Source: Anaerosporobacter faecicola (lineage in GTDB: Bacteria > Bacillota > Clostridia > Lachnospirales > Lachnospiraceae). Taken from it: a stretch of 64,000 bases of DNA. The position numbers and the translations under genes are program-made. Positions within the stretch are counted from its first letter, which is position 1; each line of letters opens with the position of its first letter. The DNA lies in the NCBI RefSeq assembly GCF_012070565.1, contig NZ_JAAQRO010000008.1:248001-312000 (forward strand). Direction: 5' to 3'. Below are positions 1 through 8,443 of the stretch, piece after piece. The notes beneath the pieces were generated by a model, which saw only the letters and a program-made list of their open reading frames with translations, was not told where the DNA came from and did not search any database.

Positions 1-121
1 TCCCATTGAGTTAATATATATGCCTAACTGTTACTATTTTGCAATTGTATGAAGCATGTATATCTAATATAAAACTTGCTGAATGTTTGGATTCTGTTTA
101 TCCGATCCTTCCTGTATACAC

Positions 122-166
122 AAAGAAACAGGCAGCCGGCATCACATCGCCAGCGCCTGTTTCTTT
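122..166. terminator. Hairpin terminator downstream of the decarboxylase gene
   Basis: Arms AAAGAAACAGGC and GCCTGTTTCTTT enclose a 21-nt loop that can itself pair GGC with GCC. The minus-strand copy ends in a T-rich tract. It lies about 75 nt past the stop of the decarboxylase gene and could serve both strands. Confidence 0.7.
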
Positions 167-239
167 TGTTATATTCTTAACACGGATATGATCATAAACA
201 TGAGAAAGTAACCGTTTATGCAATCAAACCTATCCGCTT

Positions 240-1508
240 TTAGTACTTCATATCCTTTAATATGTCACAAAAATCAAATGTTGCAAAGTAATCTTGTGGT
301 TTTTCCCCACGACGGATCAACTGGGTACTTCCATCTTCTTTTAACAATACTTCTGCTGATTTTAACTTTCCATTATAGTTATAACCCATGGCAAATCCAT
401 GCGCACCTGTATCATGAATGACAAGAAGGTCACCAATCTCCACTTTCGGTAACATACGGTCAATTGCGAATTTGTCATTATTCTCACAAAGAGAACCTGT
501 TACATCATACTTGTGATCACATGGTTGTTCTTCTTTTCCCATTACCGTTATATGATGGTATGCACCATACATTGCTGGGCGCATGAGATTAACCGCACAT
601 GCATCCAAACCAATGTATTCTTTATGTGTATGTTTCTCATGGATTGCTGTTGTAACTAAGCAACCATAAGGTCCTAACATAAAACGTCCTAATTCTGTAT
701 AGATTGCTACATCGCCCATTCCAGCTGGAACAAGAATCTCTTCGAATGCTTTCCGTACACCTTCCCCAATTACCATAATATCATTTGGCTCTTGATCTGG
801 ACGGTATGGAATGCCAACGCCACCTGATAAATTGATGAAGGTAATATTCGCGCCTGTTTCATTTTTCAACTCTACTGCTAATTCAAATAAGATTTTTGCA
901 AGTGTTGGATAATATTCATTGGATACGGTATTACTTGCCAAGAAGGAATGAATTCCAAAATTCTTTGCTCCTAACTTCATTAATCGTTTATATCCTTCAA
1001 ACATCTGCTCTTTTGTAAAACCGTATTTTGCATCTCCTGGATTATCCATAATACTTGTGCTGATTTTAAACACTCCACCTGGATTATAACGACAACAAAT
1101 GGTTTCTGGAATTCCTGCTGCTTTTTCCAAGAAGTCAATATGTGTAATGTCATCTAAGTTAATAATTGCGTTTACTTCTCTTGCTTTCACAAATTCTTCT
1201 GCCGGAGTAGCATTGGAGGAGAACATAATCTCTCCTTCCCCAAAATCAAGAGCTTGGGATAACATTAATTCCGTCATAGAAGAACAGTCTGTACCACAAC
1301 CTTCCTCCTTTAAAATTTTAAGTAAGAATGGATTTGGTGTTGCTTTTACTGCAAAGAATTCTTTAAATCCCTTGTTCCAAGCAAATGCCTTTTTTAGTTT
1401 TCTAGCATTTTCACGAATGCCTTTCTCATCATATAAATGAAAAGGTGTTGGATATTCCTTTACGATTTCTTGTAACTGTTCGTTGGTAACAAATGTTTTC
1501 TTCGTCAT
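240..1508 (-). CDS. lysA: Diaminopimelate decarboxylase-family PLP enzyme
   Basis: Group IV PLP-dependent decarboxylase, cytoplasmic; the family converts meso-diaminopimelate to L-lysine and CO2. Visible motifs are FFAVKATPNP with the PLP lysine near residue 55, a phosphate-binding LSGGVGIPYRP, TELGR in place of EPGR, and the C-terminal DTGAHGFAMGYNYNGK. The substrate motif, usually CESGD, reads CENND here, so the substrate may be another basic amino acid. The start at 1508 is chosen because AAAGGAGA lies 10 nt upstream; an in-frame ATG at 1535 overlaps the stop of the upstream regulator. It is co-transcribed with the TrmB-like gene. Family call is firm; exact substrate is not. Confidence 0.85.
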   Translation of the reverse strand: MTKKTFVTNEQLQEIVKEYPTPFHLYDEKGIRENARKLKKAFAWNKGFKEFFAVKATPNPFLLKILKEEGCGTDCSSMTELMLSQALDFGEGEIMFSSNATPAEEFVKAREVNAIINLDDITHIDFLEKAAGIPETICCRYNPGGVFKISTSIMDNPGDAKYGFTKEQMFEGYKRLMKLGAKNFGIHSFLASNTVSNEYYPTLAKILFELAVELKNETGANITFINLSGGVGIPYRPDQEPNDIMVIGEGVRKAFEEILVPAGMGDVAIYTELGRFMLGPYGCLVTTAIHEKHTHKEYIGLDACAVNLMRPAMYGAYHHITVMGKEEQPCDHKYDVTGSLCENNDKFAIDRMLPKVEIGDLLVIHDTGAHGFAMGYNYNGKLKSAEVLLKEDGSTQLIRRGEKPQDYFATFDFCDILKDMKY

Positions 1509-1534
1509 AATTTCAGTCTCTCCTTTTCTTTGCA

Positions 1535-2236
1535 TTAAATCTCTTGTTGTATATTCTGTTGTAACAGAATGATTTCATTCTGAAGCATCTCTTTAAATAC
1601 CGACACCAGGTTATCATTCATCGAATACAAACATGTCGTATCCCCAGGAGTTGTAATCTCTCCTGTTAGTACTTTTCCCGAATCAACGATCAAACGTATT
1701 CGGTGATCCTTTTTCTTTGTAATATATACAATTGCCTGCTCTTTAAGATTGGTTTGGTCTGTTATGATTACAAGCTTAATATTGCGTTCAATTACCTGTA
1801 AAAGTTCATCCTTTACCTTCTCCAATAACTCTCCAGATACAGACAGATACACACGTTCCTGTGCTTCCACAAGCATGGTCCGGAGTTTATCCATTACATT
1901 CTTTTCCCCTTGAATAGTAATATAACCGGAATTCTCCACCTTTTTAATAGGAAGTAGCTCCATTAAACGTTGTTTAGAATCCTCTAGGTTTCTTAATTTG
2001 TTGTTACAGAATTCTTCAATGCTAACTGGAGTATATTTGGTTACAGATCCTTCAATAATATATGCAGCACCCTTATCCACTAATCCCGCAAGTCCATTGT
2101 AGGTATTGGATCTTGATATGGTGGTTTTCTTTGCTGCTTCATACCCTGTCAGTTCTCCTTCTGAAAGCAATGTCACATAAAGCGTTGCTTCCTGTCTTGT
2201 CAAACCATACATTGTAAGCTGTTCGATTACTTCCAT
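1535..2236 (-). CDS. TrmB-family transcriptional regulator
   Basis: 233 aa. The N-terminal 70 residues are a winged helix of the TrmB type (YGLTRQEATLYVTLL, then SRSNTYNGLAGLVDKG). A coiled linker follows at about residues 75-95 (LEDSKQRLMELL), then a phospholipase-D-like regulatory domain starting near GYITIQGEKNVMDKL. TrmB relatives sense sugars or other small molecules. Its stop codon touches the decarboxylase reading frame, so the two genes form one transcript. The palindrome over its own promoter (2296-2324) suggests autoregulation and control of the decarboxylase. The ligand is unknown. Confidence 0.8.
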   Translation of the reverse strand: MEVIEQLTMYGLTRQEATLYVTLLSEGELTGYEAAKKTTISRSNTYNGLAGLVDKGAAYIIEGSVTKYTPVSIEEFCNNKLRNLEDSKQRLMELLPIKKVENSGYITIQGEKNVMDKLRTMLVEAQERVYLSVSGELLEKVKDELLQVIERNIKLVIITDQTNLKEQAIVYITKKKDHRIRLIVDSGKVLTGEITTPGDTTCLYSMNDNLVSVFKEMLQNEIILLQQNIQQEI

Positions 2237-2275
2237 ACGACAACTCCATTTCTCTTAGTATTACTTTATAGGAAC

Positions 2276-2304
2276 ACTATACATCATGTAAAAAAGAATG
2301 TCAA
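2276..2304 (-). promoter_or_regulatory. Sigma-A promoter of the TrmB-decarboxylase operon
   Basis: TTGACA (2299-2304) and TATAGT (2276-2281) are separated by exactly 17 bp, about 40 bp upstream of the regulator start. Confidence 0.85.
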
Positions 2305-2324
2305 CCAAATAATGATTGACATTC
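2296..2324. promoter_or_regulatory. Palindromic operator overlapping the -35 box
   Basis: Perfect 9-bp inverted repeat GAATGTCAA-N11-TTGACATTC. The inner arm covers the -35 hexamer of the operon promoter, so bound protein would block RNA polymerase. The adjacent TrmB-like protein is the obvious candidate. Confidence 0.7.
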
Positions 2325-2402
2325 CTTATTATTGACCTTGTTGCGATAGTTTCTCAACTTTTCTAATCGTTTGAAAAGAACGAATGCAATGACATTTCTA
2401 CT

Positions 2403-3569
2403 TTATTGTACCCCAGCAATTCGATCTTCAATCTCTCGTAATTGTTCTTTGGTAGGGATATAGTTGATCTTCATTGGTTCTTGTACCAATTCCACTCCCA
2501 TTGCTTCTAATTCCTTTTGTATATTTGATATGCTTTGAGGTCCCCATCCGTATGAACCAAAAGCGAATCCTTTCTTTCCTTTTGGAGAAAGACCTTTCAT
2601 GTATGTTAAGAAAGCCCCTACAGTAGGCAATATGTTATTATTTAATGTTGGTGAGCCTACAACCAAGTACTCTGCCTTCAATACCTGGGTTGCAATATCT
2701 GAGATGTGATTTTCCTTTAAATCATACAAGCTGCAAGATATACCTGCTCGTTTGAATCCTTCTAAAATTGCGAATGCCATCTTCTCTGTAGAATGCCACA
2801 TAGAATCATAAACCACTAATGCTTTCGCTTCATTTTCTCCATTACAGAAGTAGCTATATCGATCCAAAATATCTTCAATGTGGCTTCGGAAGATGACCCC
2901 ATGGCTTGGTGCAATCATCTCAAGTGGTAATGATCTTACAATTTCAATTGCTTTATTGGCTTGCTTTCCATAAGGCATTAAGATATTCGCATAATATTTT
3001 TCCGCTTCCTGCATCACGATGTTCAAATCCACTTCATCATCAAAATGTTTGGAAGATGCAAAATGTTGTCCGAAAGCATCATTAGAAAATAGTATCTTCT
3101 CTTCTTTACAATACGTAACCATGTTATCTGGCCAATGTAACATTGGTGTTGCAACAAATGTTAAACTTCTCTTGCCCAATGATAAAACGTCCCCCGCCTT
3201 CACTGTCTGATACTTATATTGGCTACCGTAATGCGCTTGTAATCCTTTTAAACCACTAGGTTCTGAGGTGATGATTGTGGCATTCTTAGCAACTTCCATT
3301 ACTGCTGGAATTGCACCCGAATGATCCATTTCAACATGATTTGATACAAGATAATCAATCTTAGCAGGATCAACAATTTCTGCAATCCGCTCTAATAGTT
3401 CTTGCCCAAATGGTGCTTTCACTGTATCGATCAACGTAATCTTCTCATCCATGATCAAATAAGCATTGTAAGTTGCTCCACGATTTGTTGTATAACCGTG
3501 AAAAGATCTTACATTCCAATCCACTGCACCTACATAATAGATATCCTCTCTCAATTTAACAATTTCCAT
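2403..3569 (-). CDS. Flavodiiron protein (FprA-type A flavoprotein)
   Basis: Cytoplasmic O2- and/or NO-reducing enzyme of anaerobes. The N-terminal metallo-beta-lactamase domain has the di-iron ligand set HVEMDH (about residues 78-83), HWPDNM, the NDAF aspartate and the SHG histidine. The C-terminal flavodoxin domain starts at VVYDSMWHSTEKMA with FMN-loop residues and SPTLNNNI further on. There is no rubredoxin or flavin reductase extension, so electrons come from separate proteins. The start at 3569 is favoured because GGTGAT lies 4 nt upstream; in-frame starts at 3578 (GTG) and 3581 are possible. A Fur-type box over the transcription start suggests induction under iron or peroxide stress. 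Confidence 0.9.
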   Translation of the reverse strand: MEIVKLREDIYYVGAVDWNVRSFHGYTTNRGATYNAYLIMDEKITLIDTVKAPFGQELLERIAEIVDPAKIDYLVSNHVEMDHSGAIPAVMEVAKNATIITSEPSGLKGLQAHYGSQYKYQTVKAGDVLSLGKRSLTFVATPMLHWPDNMVTYCKEEKILFSNDAFGQHFASSKHFDDEVDLNIVMQEAEKYYANILMPYGKQANKAIEIVRSLPLEMIAPSHGVIFRSHIEDILDRYSYFCNGENEAKALVVYDSMWHSTEKMAFAILEGFKRAGISCSLYDLKENHISDIATQVLKAEYLVVGSPTLNNNILPTVGAFLTYMKGLSPKGKKGFAFGSYGWGPQSISNIQKELEAMGVELVQEPMKINYIPTKEQLREIEDRIAGVQ

Positions 3570-3625
3570 TGTAATCACCATGCCCTTTCATAAGTTTGGC
3601 ATTTTTGTATGCACAAAAAAGCCAT

Positions 3626-3644
3626 GTGAAAGACTTTCTTTCAC
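3626..3644 (-). other. Small hairpin in the flavodiiron 5' UTR
   Basis: GTGAAAG-ACTTT-CTTTCAC, a perfect 7-bp stem with a 5-nt loop about 60 nt upstream of the start codon. It might stabilise the transcript. There is no T-run, so it is not an obvious terminator. Confidence 0.4.
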
Positions 3645-3671
3645 ACTTACCTCTCCTATATTTACCATAAC

Positions 3672-3684
3672 GATAATTATTATC
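3672..3684. promoter_or_regulatory. Fur/PerR-type box
   Basis: GATAATTATTATC is a perfect 6-1-6 inverted repeat matching the core of the Fur consensus TGATAATnATTATCA; the outermost position matches on one side only. It begins 4 bp downstream of the -10 hexamer, so it sits over the predicted transcription start of the flavodiiron gene, a repressing position. PerR boxes are similar (TTATAATnATTATAA), so either regulator could act. Confidence 0.7.
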
Positions 3685-3687
3685 ATT

Positions 3688-3716
3688 ATTATATGTCTTT
3701 TTTTTATCAATGTCAA
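3688..3716 (-). promoter_or_regulatory. Consensus sigma-A promoter of the flavodiiron gene
   Basis: TTGACA (3711-3716), a 17-bp spacer and TATAAT (3688-3693): both hexamers match consensus perfectly. Such a strong promoter is likely to be held down by the Fur-type box just downstream. Confidence 0.9.
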
Positions 3717-4178
3717 ATAGGAAATACGTACGTTCCTTGCCCTTAATTAGGAAGATTCGAATTATTATGCATCAACATGTAAGTTATATTCGCTATTACT
3801 ATAACCAAAACTTACATTTTATTTTAATTTACGACATTCACTTTACTTTTTTCAGTTATTTGCATGAAAAACTTATTTTTATATTTATCCTTTATTACTC
3901 AAGTTTTGCATATTTAAAACACTATTTTTCTTGTTATTAGTTTTAATTATATCTCTTTAAATGTATTTTCTATTAAATATACAATATATCTATGAATATA
4001 AATTAATAATTGTATAAAATATCTATAGAATGTTCATCTCCCACATTATATAATAAAATCACATAATTTTTACCTATTAAATTACTTATTTACTTAATTC
4101 CATATCTATAAACCGATCCATTATCCTGTGTTTCAACATAATTAGATACAGATAAGCAACACAGAATACATTTGTATG
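3717..4178. other. AT-rich intergenic region, no gene seen
   Basis: Very AT-rich sequence between the divergent flavodiiron and chemoreceptor genes. Short frames here lack ribosome sites and recognisable protein. The chemoreceptor promoter is probably inside but no convincing hexamer pair was found. Confidence 0.6.
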
Positions 4179-4236
4179 GATCGGAATTAGACATACAAAC
4201 ACATGAAAAAGCTCCCTATAGATCGGAATTAGACAT
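4179..4236 (+). repeat. Twin 16-bp direct repeat upstream of chemoreceptor gene
   Basis: GATCGGAATTAGACAT occurs at 4179-4194 and again, identical, at 4221-4236. The 42-bp spacing is four helical turns, so both copies face the same side of the DNA. They lie 37 bp upstream of the start codon. A regulator site or a small duplication are both possible. Confidence 0.7.
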
Positions 4237-4272
4237 TGAAACCTAAATACATAATGAATAAGGAGAATAACT

Positions 4273-5985
4273 ATGAAGAAAGAAAAATCCCCCAACAAAC
4301 CCAAAAAAGCAACAATTCTTCCACTAGCCAAGGTTATTAACAAATCGTTTGGCTTAACCAGAAACATTGCCTGCGTAATCAGCATCTTATCCATACTTAC
4401 CACAATCATCTTAACAAGCGCCATTATTGATTTTAAAACTGGTCCTTACTCCTTGGAAAAGCATACCTCTCAGACACAATACTTAATGAAACAGATTGAA
4501 AGTACTATGTATCACAAGATTGTACAGATGACTGGATCTCGTATGAAGGGTGCAGAAGAAGATATGAATGCAATTGTCGCACAACTAAACGAAGAATTGC
4601 AACAACTCTTCCGTATCGTCAAACGAGAAAATATAACCGATTCCAGTATTCTTTCTGATTTAGAAAGTAAATTTATTGAGTCTGAACCATATCGTGCGGA
4701 AATTGATGATTATGTTACCAAACACCGTATGACCAATGCCAATGATGTATTGGTACAAAATTATCTTCCACTTATTAATGAAATTAATACAATTCTAGAC
4801 CAAATTGCAAAGGATTGTAACCAGTATGCAGAGAGCCAGATTAATCAGTATTTGTTCGTTTCCATCATATCCATCACCGCTTTAATCATCATGGCCATCG
4901 GCAGCTACCTATTATCCATCAAATACGCTAAACGAACTTCAAAGCGTATTGTTACGCCTGTTACTGACATAAAAGAAGCAATGAATGAGTTGGCACAGGG
5001 TAATTTACAAGTTTCAGTACATAACTCCGATATCAGTGAAATAAATGACCTATCCCTTGCTACAACAAAGACGATTTCTTCTCTTACTTCTTATATTAAC
5101 AACATTACTACTGTTTTAGGACAATTAGAAAATCGAGATATGACCGTTTCAGTTGATATTGACTATATAGGAGATTTTGCTCCAATTAAGAACTCCCTAA
5201 TGGAAATCATCCATTACCTCAACACGTTATTAGTTAATATTAAAGATTCTGCAAATCAGGTTGCTGCTGGAGCAGAACAGATTTCTAATAGTTCTCAGTC
5301 CATTGCAGAAGGTGCACAGGAGCAAAATAACTCCATTACAACACTTGTTAACCAAGTTAATGATATTACTACTGTGGTACAAAACAATGCAACAAAAGCA
5401 CAAGACGTAAGTAAGATCTCCGGGGAATCCCTTGAAATTGTTCAAAAGGGTAACTCCCATATGGAAGCCTTACTACAAGCCATGAGCCAAATCACAGACC
5501 AGTCTAACCAGATTTCCCAGATCATTGAAGTGATCAACGATATTGCAAGTCAGACCAATCTCCTTTCTCTCAATGCTTCCATTGAAGCTGCCAGAGCAGG
5601 TGAACAAGGAAAAGGCTTTGCGGTTGTTGCTGACCAGATTGGTAAACTAGCAAATGATTGTGCAAAAGCCGCTGGCAATACCACGGAATTAATTAACCAA
5701 TCCCTCGATGCTATTAAAAATGGTTCCACACTTGCAGACGATACCGCTAGTCTATTGAACGATATTGTTACAAGCTCCTCAAAAACTTCAGATCTTGTGG
5801 ACAGCATAACCGATGCATGTACAAACCAAGCCGAACAGTTAAATCAAGTACTAGCATCAATCCAACAGATTTCTGTAATCGTAGAATCCAATTCGGCTGC
5901 TTCTGAAGAAAGTTCCGCTGCAAGCCAGGAATTCTTATCTCAGTCAGAAACCTTAAAAATGTTACTGGAAGGGTTTACCTTGTAA
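4273..5985 (+). CDS. Methyl-accepting chemotaxis protein (transmembrane)
   Basis: 570 aa. Membrane segment 1 is at about 34-56 and segment 2 at about 194-214. Between them lies a helical, mostly unconserved 140-residue extracellular sensor. A HAMP domain follows at about 215-270, then a cytoplasmic signalling domain whose hairpin tip reads [20 protein letters not shown], the CheA/CheW contact. It ends without a CheR-tethering pentapeptide. The start is supported by AAGGAG 8 nt upstream. No che or flagellar gene is nearby, so it is an orphan receptor. The ligand cannot be told from the sequence. Confidence 0.92.
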   Translation: MKKEKSPNKPKKATILPLAKVINKSFGLTRNIACVISILSILTTIILTSAIIDFKTGPYSLEKHTSQTQYLMKQIESTMYHKIVQMTGSRMKGAEEDMNAIVAQLNEELQQLFRIVKRENITDSSILSDLESKFIESEPYRAEIDDYVTKHRMTNANDVLVQNYLPLINEINTILDQIAKDCNQYAESQINQYLFVSIISITALIIMAIGSYLLSIKYAKRTSKRIVTPVTDIKEAMNELAQGNLQVSVHNSDISEINDLSLATTKTISSLTSYINNITTVLGQLENRDMTVSVDIDYIGDFAPIKNSLMEIIHYLNTLLVNIKDSANQVAAGAEQISNSSQSIAEGAQEQNNSITTLVNQVNDITTVVQNNATKAQDVSKISGESLEIVQKGNSHMEALLQAMSQITDQSNQISQIIEVINDIASQTNLLSLNASIEAARAGEQGKGFAVVADQIGKLANDCAKAAGNTTELINQSLDAIKNGSTLADDTASLLNDIVTSSSKTSDLVDSITDACTNQAEQLNQVLASIQQISVIVESNSAASEESSAASQEFLSQSETLKMLLEGFTL

Positions 5986-6029
5986 TACAGCAACTTCTAA
6001 TCAATAAAAAGTTTATTAGTACTCTTCAT

Positions 6030-6184
6030 AAAAAAACTGTGGAGTCTAATATCTATAAAGAGACTGTTTGATGCCGTCGGCACTTCGTTTGTGACAATGT
6101 TTTCTGTCACAAACGTATGTACCAATACGAGCAGAAACCATGTGTAACGTATCTCTGTTAGATATTAGATCACACAGTTTTTTT
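6030..6184. other. 155-bp multi-stem structured element or complex terminator
   Basis: The ends pair perfectly: seven A plus CTGTG (6030-6041) against CACAG plus seven T (6173-6184). After a 3-nt internal loop a second perfect stem joins TCTAATATCTA (6045-6055) and TAGATATTAGA (6159-6169). Inside are a perfect 11-bp hairpin (6086-6096 with 6105-6115) and a small TGCCG/CGGCA hairpin. The T-run at the right end means it could terminate the chemoreceptor transcript. The branched interior is far more elaborate than a normal terminator and suggests a MITE-like palindromic insertion or a structured RNA. Confidence 0.6.
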
Positions 6185-6492
6185 CAGGTGTAAAATTGAA
6201 TTTACTATGCAAAAGGAATGAGACACAATGCTTCCTACGGCAGCGTCTCTCTTTACCCATAGCGAATTTTTATTATTTATGTTATAATCGATACGATTGG
6301 ATACCACTAAGATAATCTTGTTGTAAATTACAACTATTTATTAGGGTATCTATCTTTTTCTGTGCATAAATGTTTCTACTTCTGTACATAAAAACCGTAA
6401 GAATAGAACAAAATAAGCCGCAAAATGCAAAACAAAGAACAAATGCAAAACCATAGTCTGGTTTTTGTTACTTCGAAAGGAGCTATATACTT
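6185..6492 (+). other. Upstream region of the topoisomerase operon
   Basis: No gene. A weak hairpin (GAGAC/GTCTC, 6220-6249) and a TATAAT at about 6281 in GTTATAATCG are visible. No good -35 was found 17 bp upstream. The operon ribosome site, GAAAGGAG, is at the right end. Confidence 0.4.
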
Positions 6493-8427
6493 ATGGAACA
6501 ATATAATGGTAGCCAGATTGTTATACTCGAAGGTCTTGAAGCTGTTCGTAAAAGACCTGGTATGTATATCGGTAGTACTGGAACACGAGGACTACATCAC
6601 CTAATCTGGGAAATCATCGATAATGGAATTGATGAGCATCTAGCAGGATTCTGTTCACAAATTGATATCACTTTACAAAAGGACGGTGGAATTACCATCC
6701 GTGACTATGGACGTGGTGTCCCTGTTGACATTCACCCTACGAAGAAAATCCCTACAGTCCGTGTAGTTTATACAATCTTGCATGCTGGTGGTAAATTCGG
6801 TTCGTCTGCCTACAAAGTTTCTGGTGGTCTACATGGTGTAGGTGCTTCCGTTGTAAATGCCCTATCAAGCCGTATGATCATTGAAGTACGCAGTGGCGGT
6901 CAGATTTACCGTGATGAATATGCCAATGGTGGTCATCCTATAACAGAATTAGTAAATGGTAACATCCCTGTCGTCGGCAAATGTAACAAATCCGATACGG
7001 GAACCAGTGTTACCTTCTATCCTGATCCAACCATCTTTGAGACCGTAGAGTTCAAAGCAGAAACGATTAAAAAGAAATTAACAGAGATTGCATTTTTGAA
7101 TAAAAATCTGAAAATTATATTCCGTAATGAAATAGACGGAACGGAAAAAATCTATCACGAAGAATACGGTATTCAAAGTTTCGTAAAATATCTAAACCGT
7201 GAACTTACACCAATTCATGAGGAAGTCATCTATGCGGAAGGAACCAGTGGTGACATTGAAGTGGAACTTGCTTTTCAATATACGACCAGTTATACCGAAC
7301 AGATCAATGCCTACTGTAACCGAATTAATGTAGTAGACGGTGGAACTTTAGTTACTGGTTTTAAAACCGGACTGACTCGTATTATGAATCAATATGCCCG
7401 TGAACTGGGTATTTTAAAGGATAAAGATGATAATTTCGATGGAAAAGACATTCGTAACGGACTTGTAGCAATTATATCCATCAAGCATCCGGACCCACAA
7501 TTTGAAGGACAGACTAAGACCAAATTAGGAAATACGGATGCCAAAAGTGCTGTAGAAGATGTATTTACCTCCGAAGTACAACGGTATTTTGATAAAAATG
7601 TTGAAGTCCTTCGTGCGATTTTAGAGAACTCCCTTAAATCATACCAGGCAAGACGTGCTGGTGATAAAGCGAGAAATGCTGTCTTAAAACAATTATTAGA
7701 TGTAGACACCCGAAGCAAATTAGCTTCCTGTTCTTCTAAAAAGCCAGAAGAATGTGAAGTCTATATCGTGGAAGGGGATTCCGCCGGTGGTACTGTTAAA
7801 ACAGCAAGAAATCGTCGTACCCAGGCAGTCTTACCTTTACGTGGTAAGATTCTTAATGTAGAAAAAGCAGCTTTAGAGAAGATTCTGGTAAATAATGAGA
7901 TCAAATCCATGATTGCCTCCTTTGGTTGCGGAATTGGAGATGATTTTGATATCAGCAAATTACGCTATGACAAGATTATCATCTTAACCGATGCCGACGT
8001 GGATGGTGCCCATATCAGTACACTGCTTCTCACCTTCTTCTATCGGTTCATGCCAGAATTGATCATGGAAGGAAAAGTATATCGTGGGCTTCCACCTCTA
8101 TATAAAGTAGAGTATGAAAATACGGCTCTCAAAACCAAGAAAAAGAAACAGTCCCAATATATATTTAATGATTTTGAATTAGAGAAATTCAGGAAACAAC
8201 CTGATATTAAGATCCTGAACCTACAACGTTATAAAGGTCTTGGTGAAATGGATGCAGAACAGCTTTGGGAAACTACACTTAATCCAGAAACAAGAATCCT
8301 CGCACGAGTGGATATTTCGGATACCGTTGAAGCTGACGAAATTACCAGTACACTCATGAGTAATAATGTACCGCCTCGGCGCGCCTTCATTATGGAAGAA
8401 GCCAAGTACGCAAAGATCGATGCTTAA
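6493..8427 (+). CDS. parE: DNA topoisomerase IIA subunit B (ParE/GyrB)
   Basis: ATPase subunit of a type IIA topoisomerase, 644 aa. The N-terminal GHKL domain shows the EIIDNGIDE motif, DYGRGVPVDIH and GLHGVGASVVNAL. The transducer follows, then TOPRIM with EGDSAGG (Mg-binding Glu), LTDADVDGAHI and the C-terminal QRYKGLGEMDAEQLW. It lacks the long insert of enterobacterial GyrB. The partner A subunit starts 16 nt downstream, so the two are translated together. The partner lacks a clear GyrA box, so the pair is called topoisomerase IV (chromosome decatenation). A second gyrase-like pair cannot be excluded. Confidence 0.88.
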   Translation: MEQYNGSQIVILEGLEAVRKRPGMYIGSTGTRGLHHLIWEIIDNGIDEHLAGFCSQIDITLQKDGGITIRDYGRGVPVDIHPTKKIPTVRVVYTILHAGGKFGSSAYKVSGGLHGVGASVVNALSSRMIIEVRSGGQIYRDEYANGGHPITELVNGNIPVVGKCNKSDTGTSVTFYPDPTIFETVEFKAETIKKKLTEIAFLNKNLKIIFRNEIDGTEKIYHEEYGIQSFVKYLNRELTPIHEEVIYAEGTSGDIEVELAFQYTTSYTEQINAYCNRINVVDGGTLVTGFKTGLTRIMNQYARELGILKDKDDNFDGKDIRNGLVAIISIKHPDPQFEGQTKTKLGNTDAKSAVEDVFTSEVQRYFDKNVEVLRAILENSLKSYQARRAGDKARNAVLKQLLDVDTRSKLASCSSKKPEECEVYIVEGDSAGGTVKTARNRRTQAVLPLRGKILNVEKAALEKILVNNEIKSMIASFGCGIGDDFDISKLRYDKIIILTDADVDGAHISTLLLTFFYRFMPELIMEGKVYRGLPPLYKVEYENTALKTKKKKQSQYIFNDFELEKFRKQPDIKILNLQRYKGLGEMDAEQLWETTLNPETRILARVDISDTVEADEITSTLMSNNVPPRRAFIMEEAKYAKIDA

Positions 8428-8443
8428 TAGAAAGGGATAAAGA

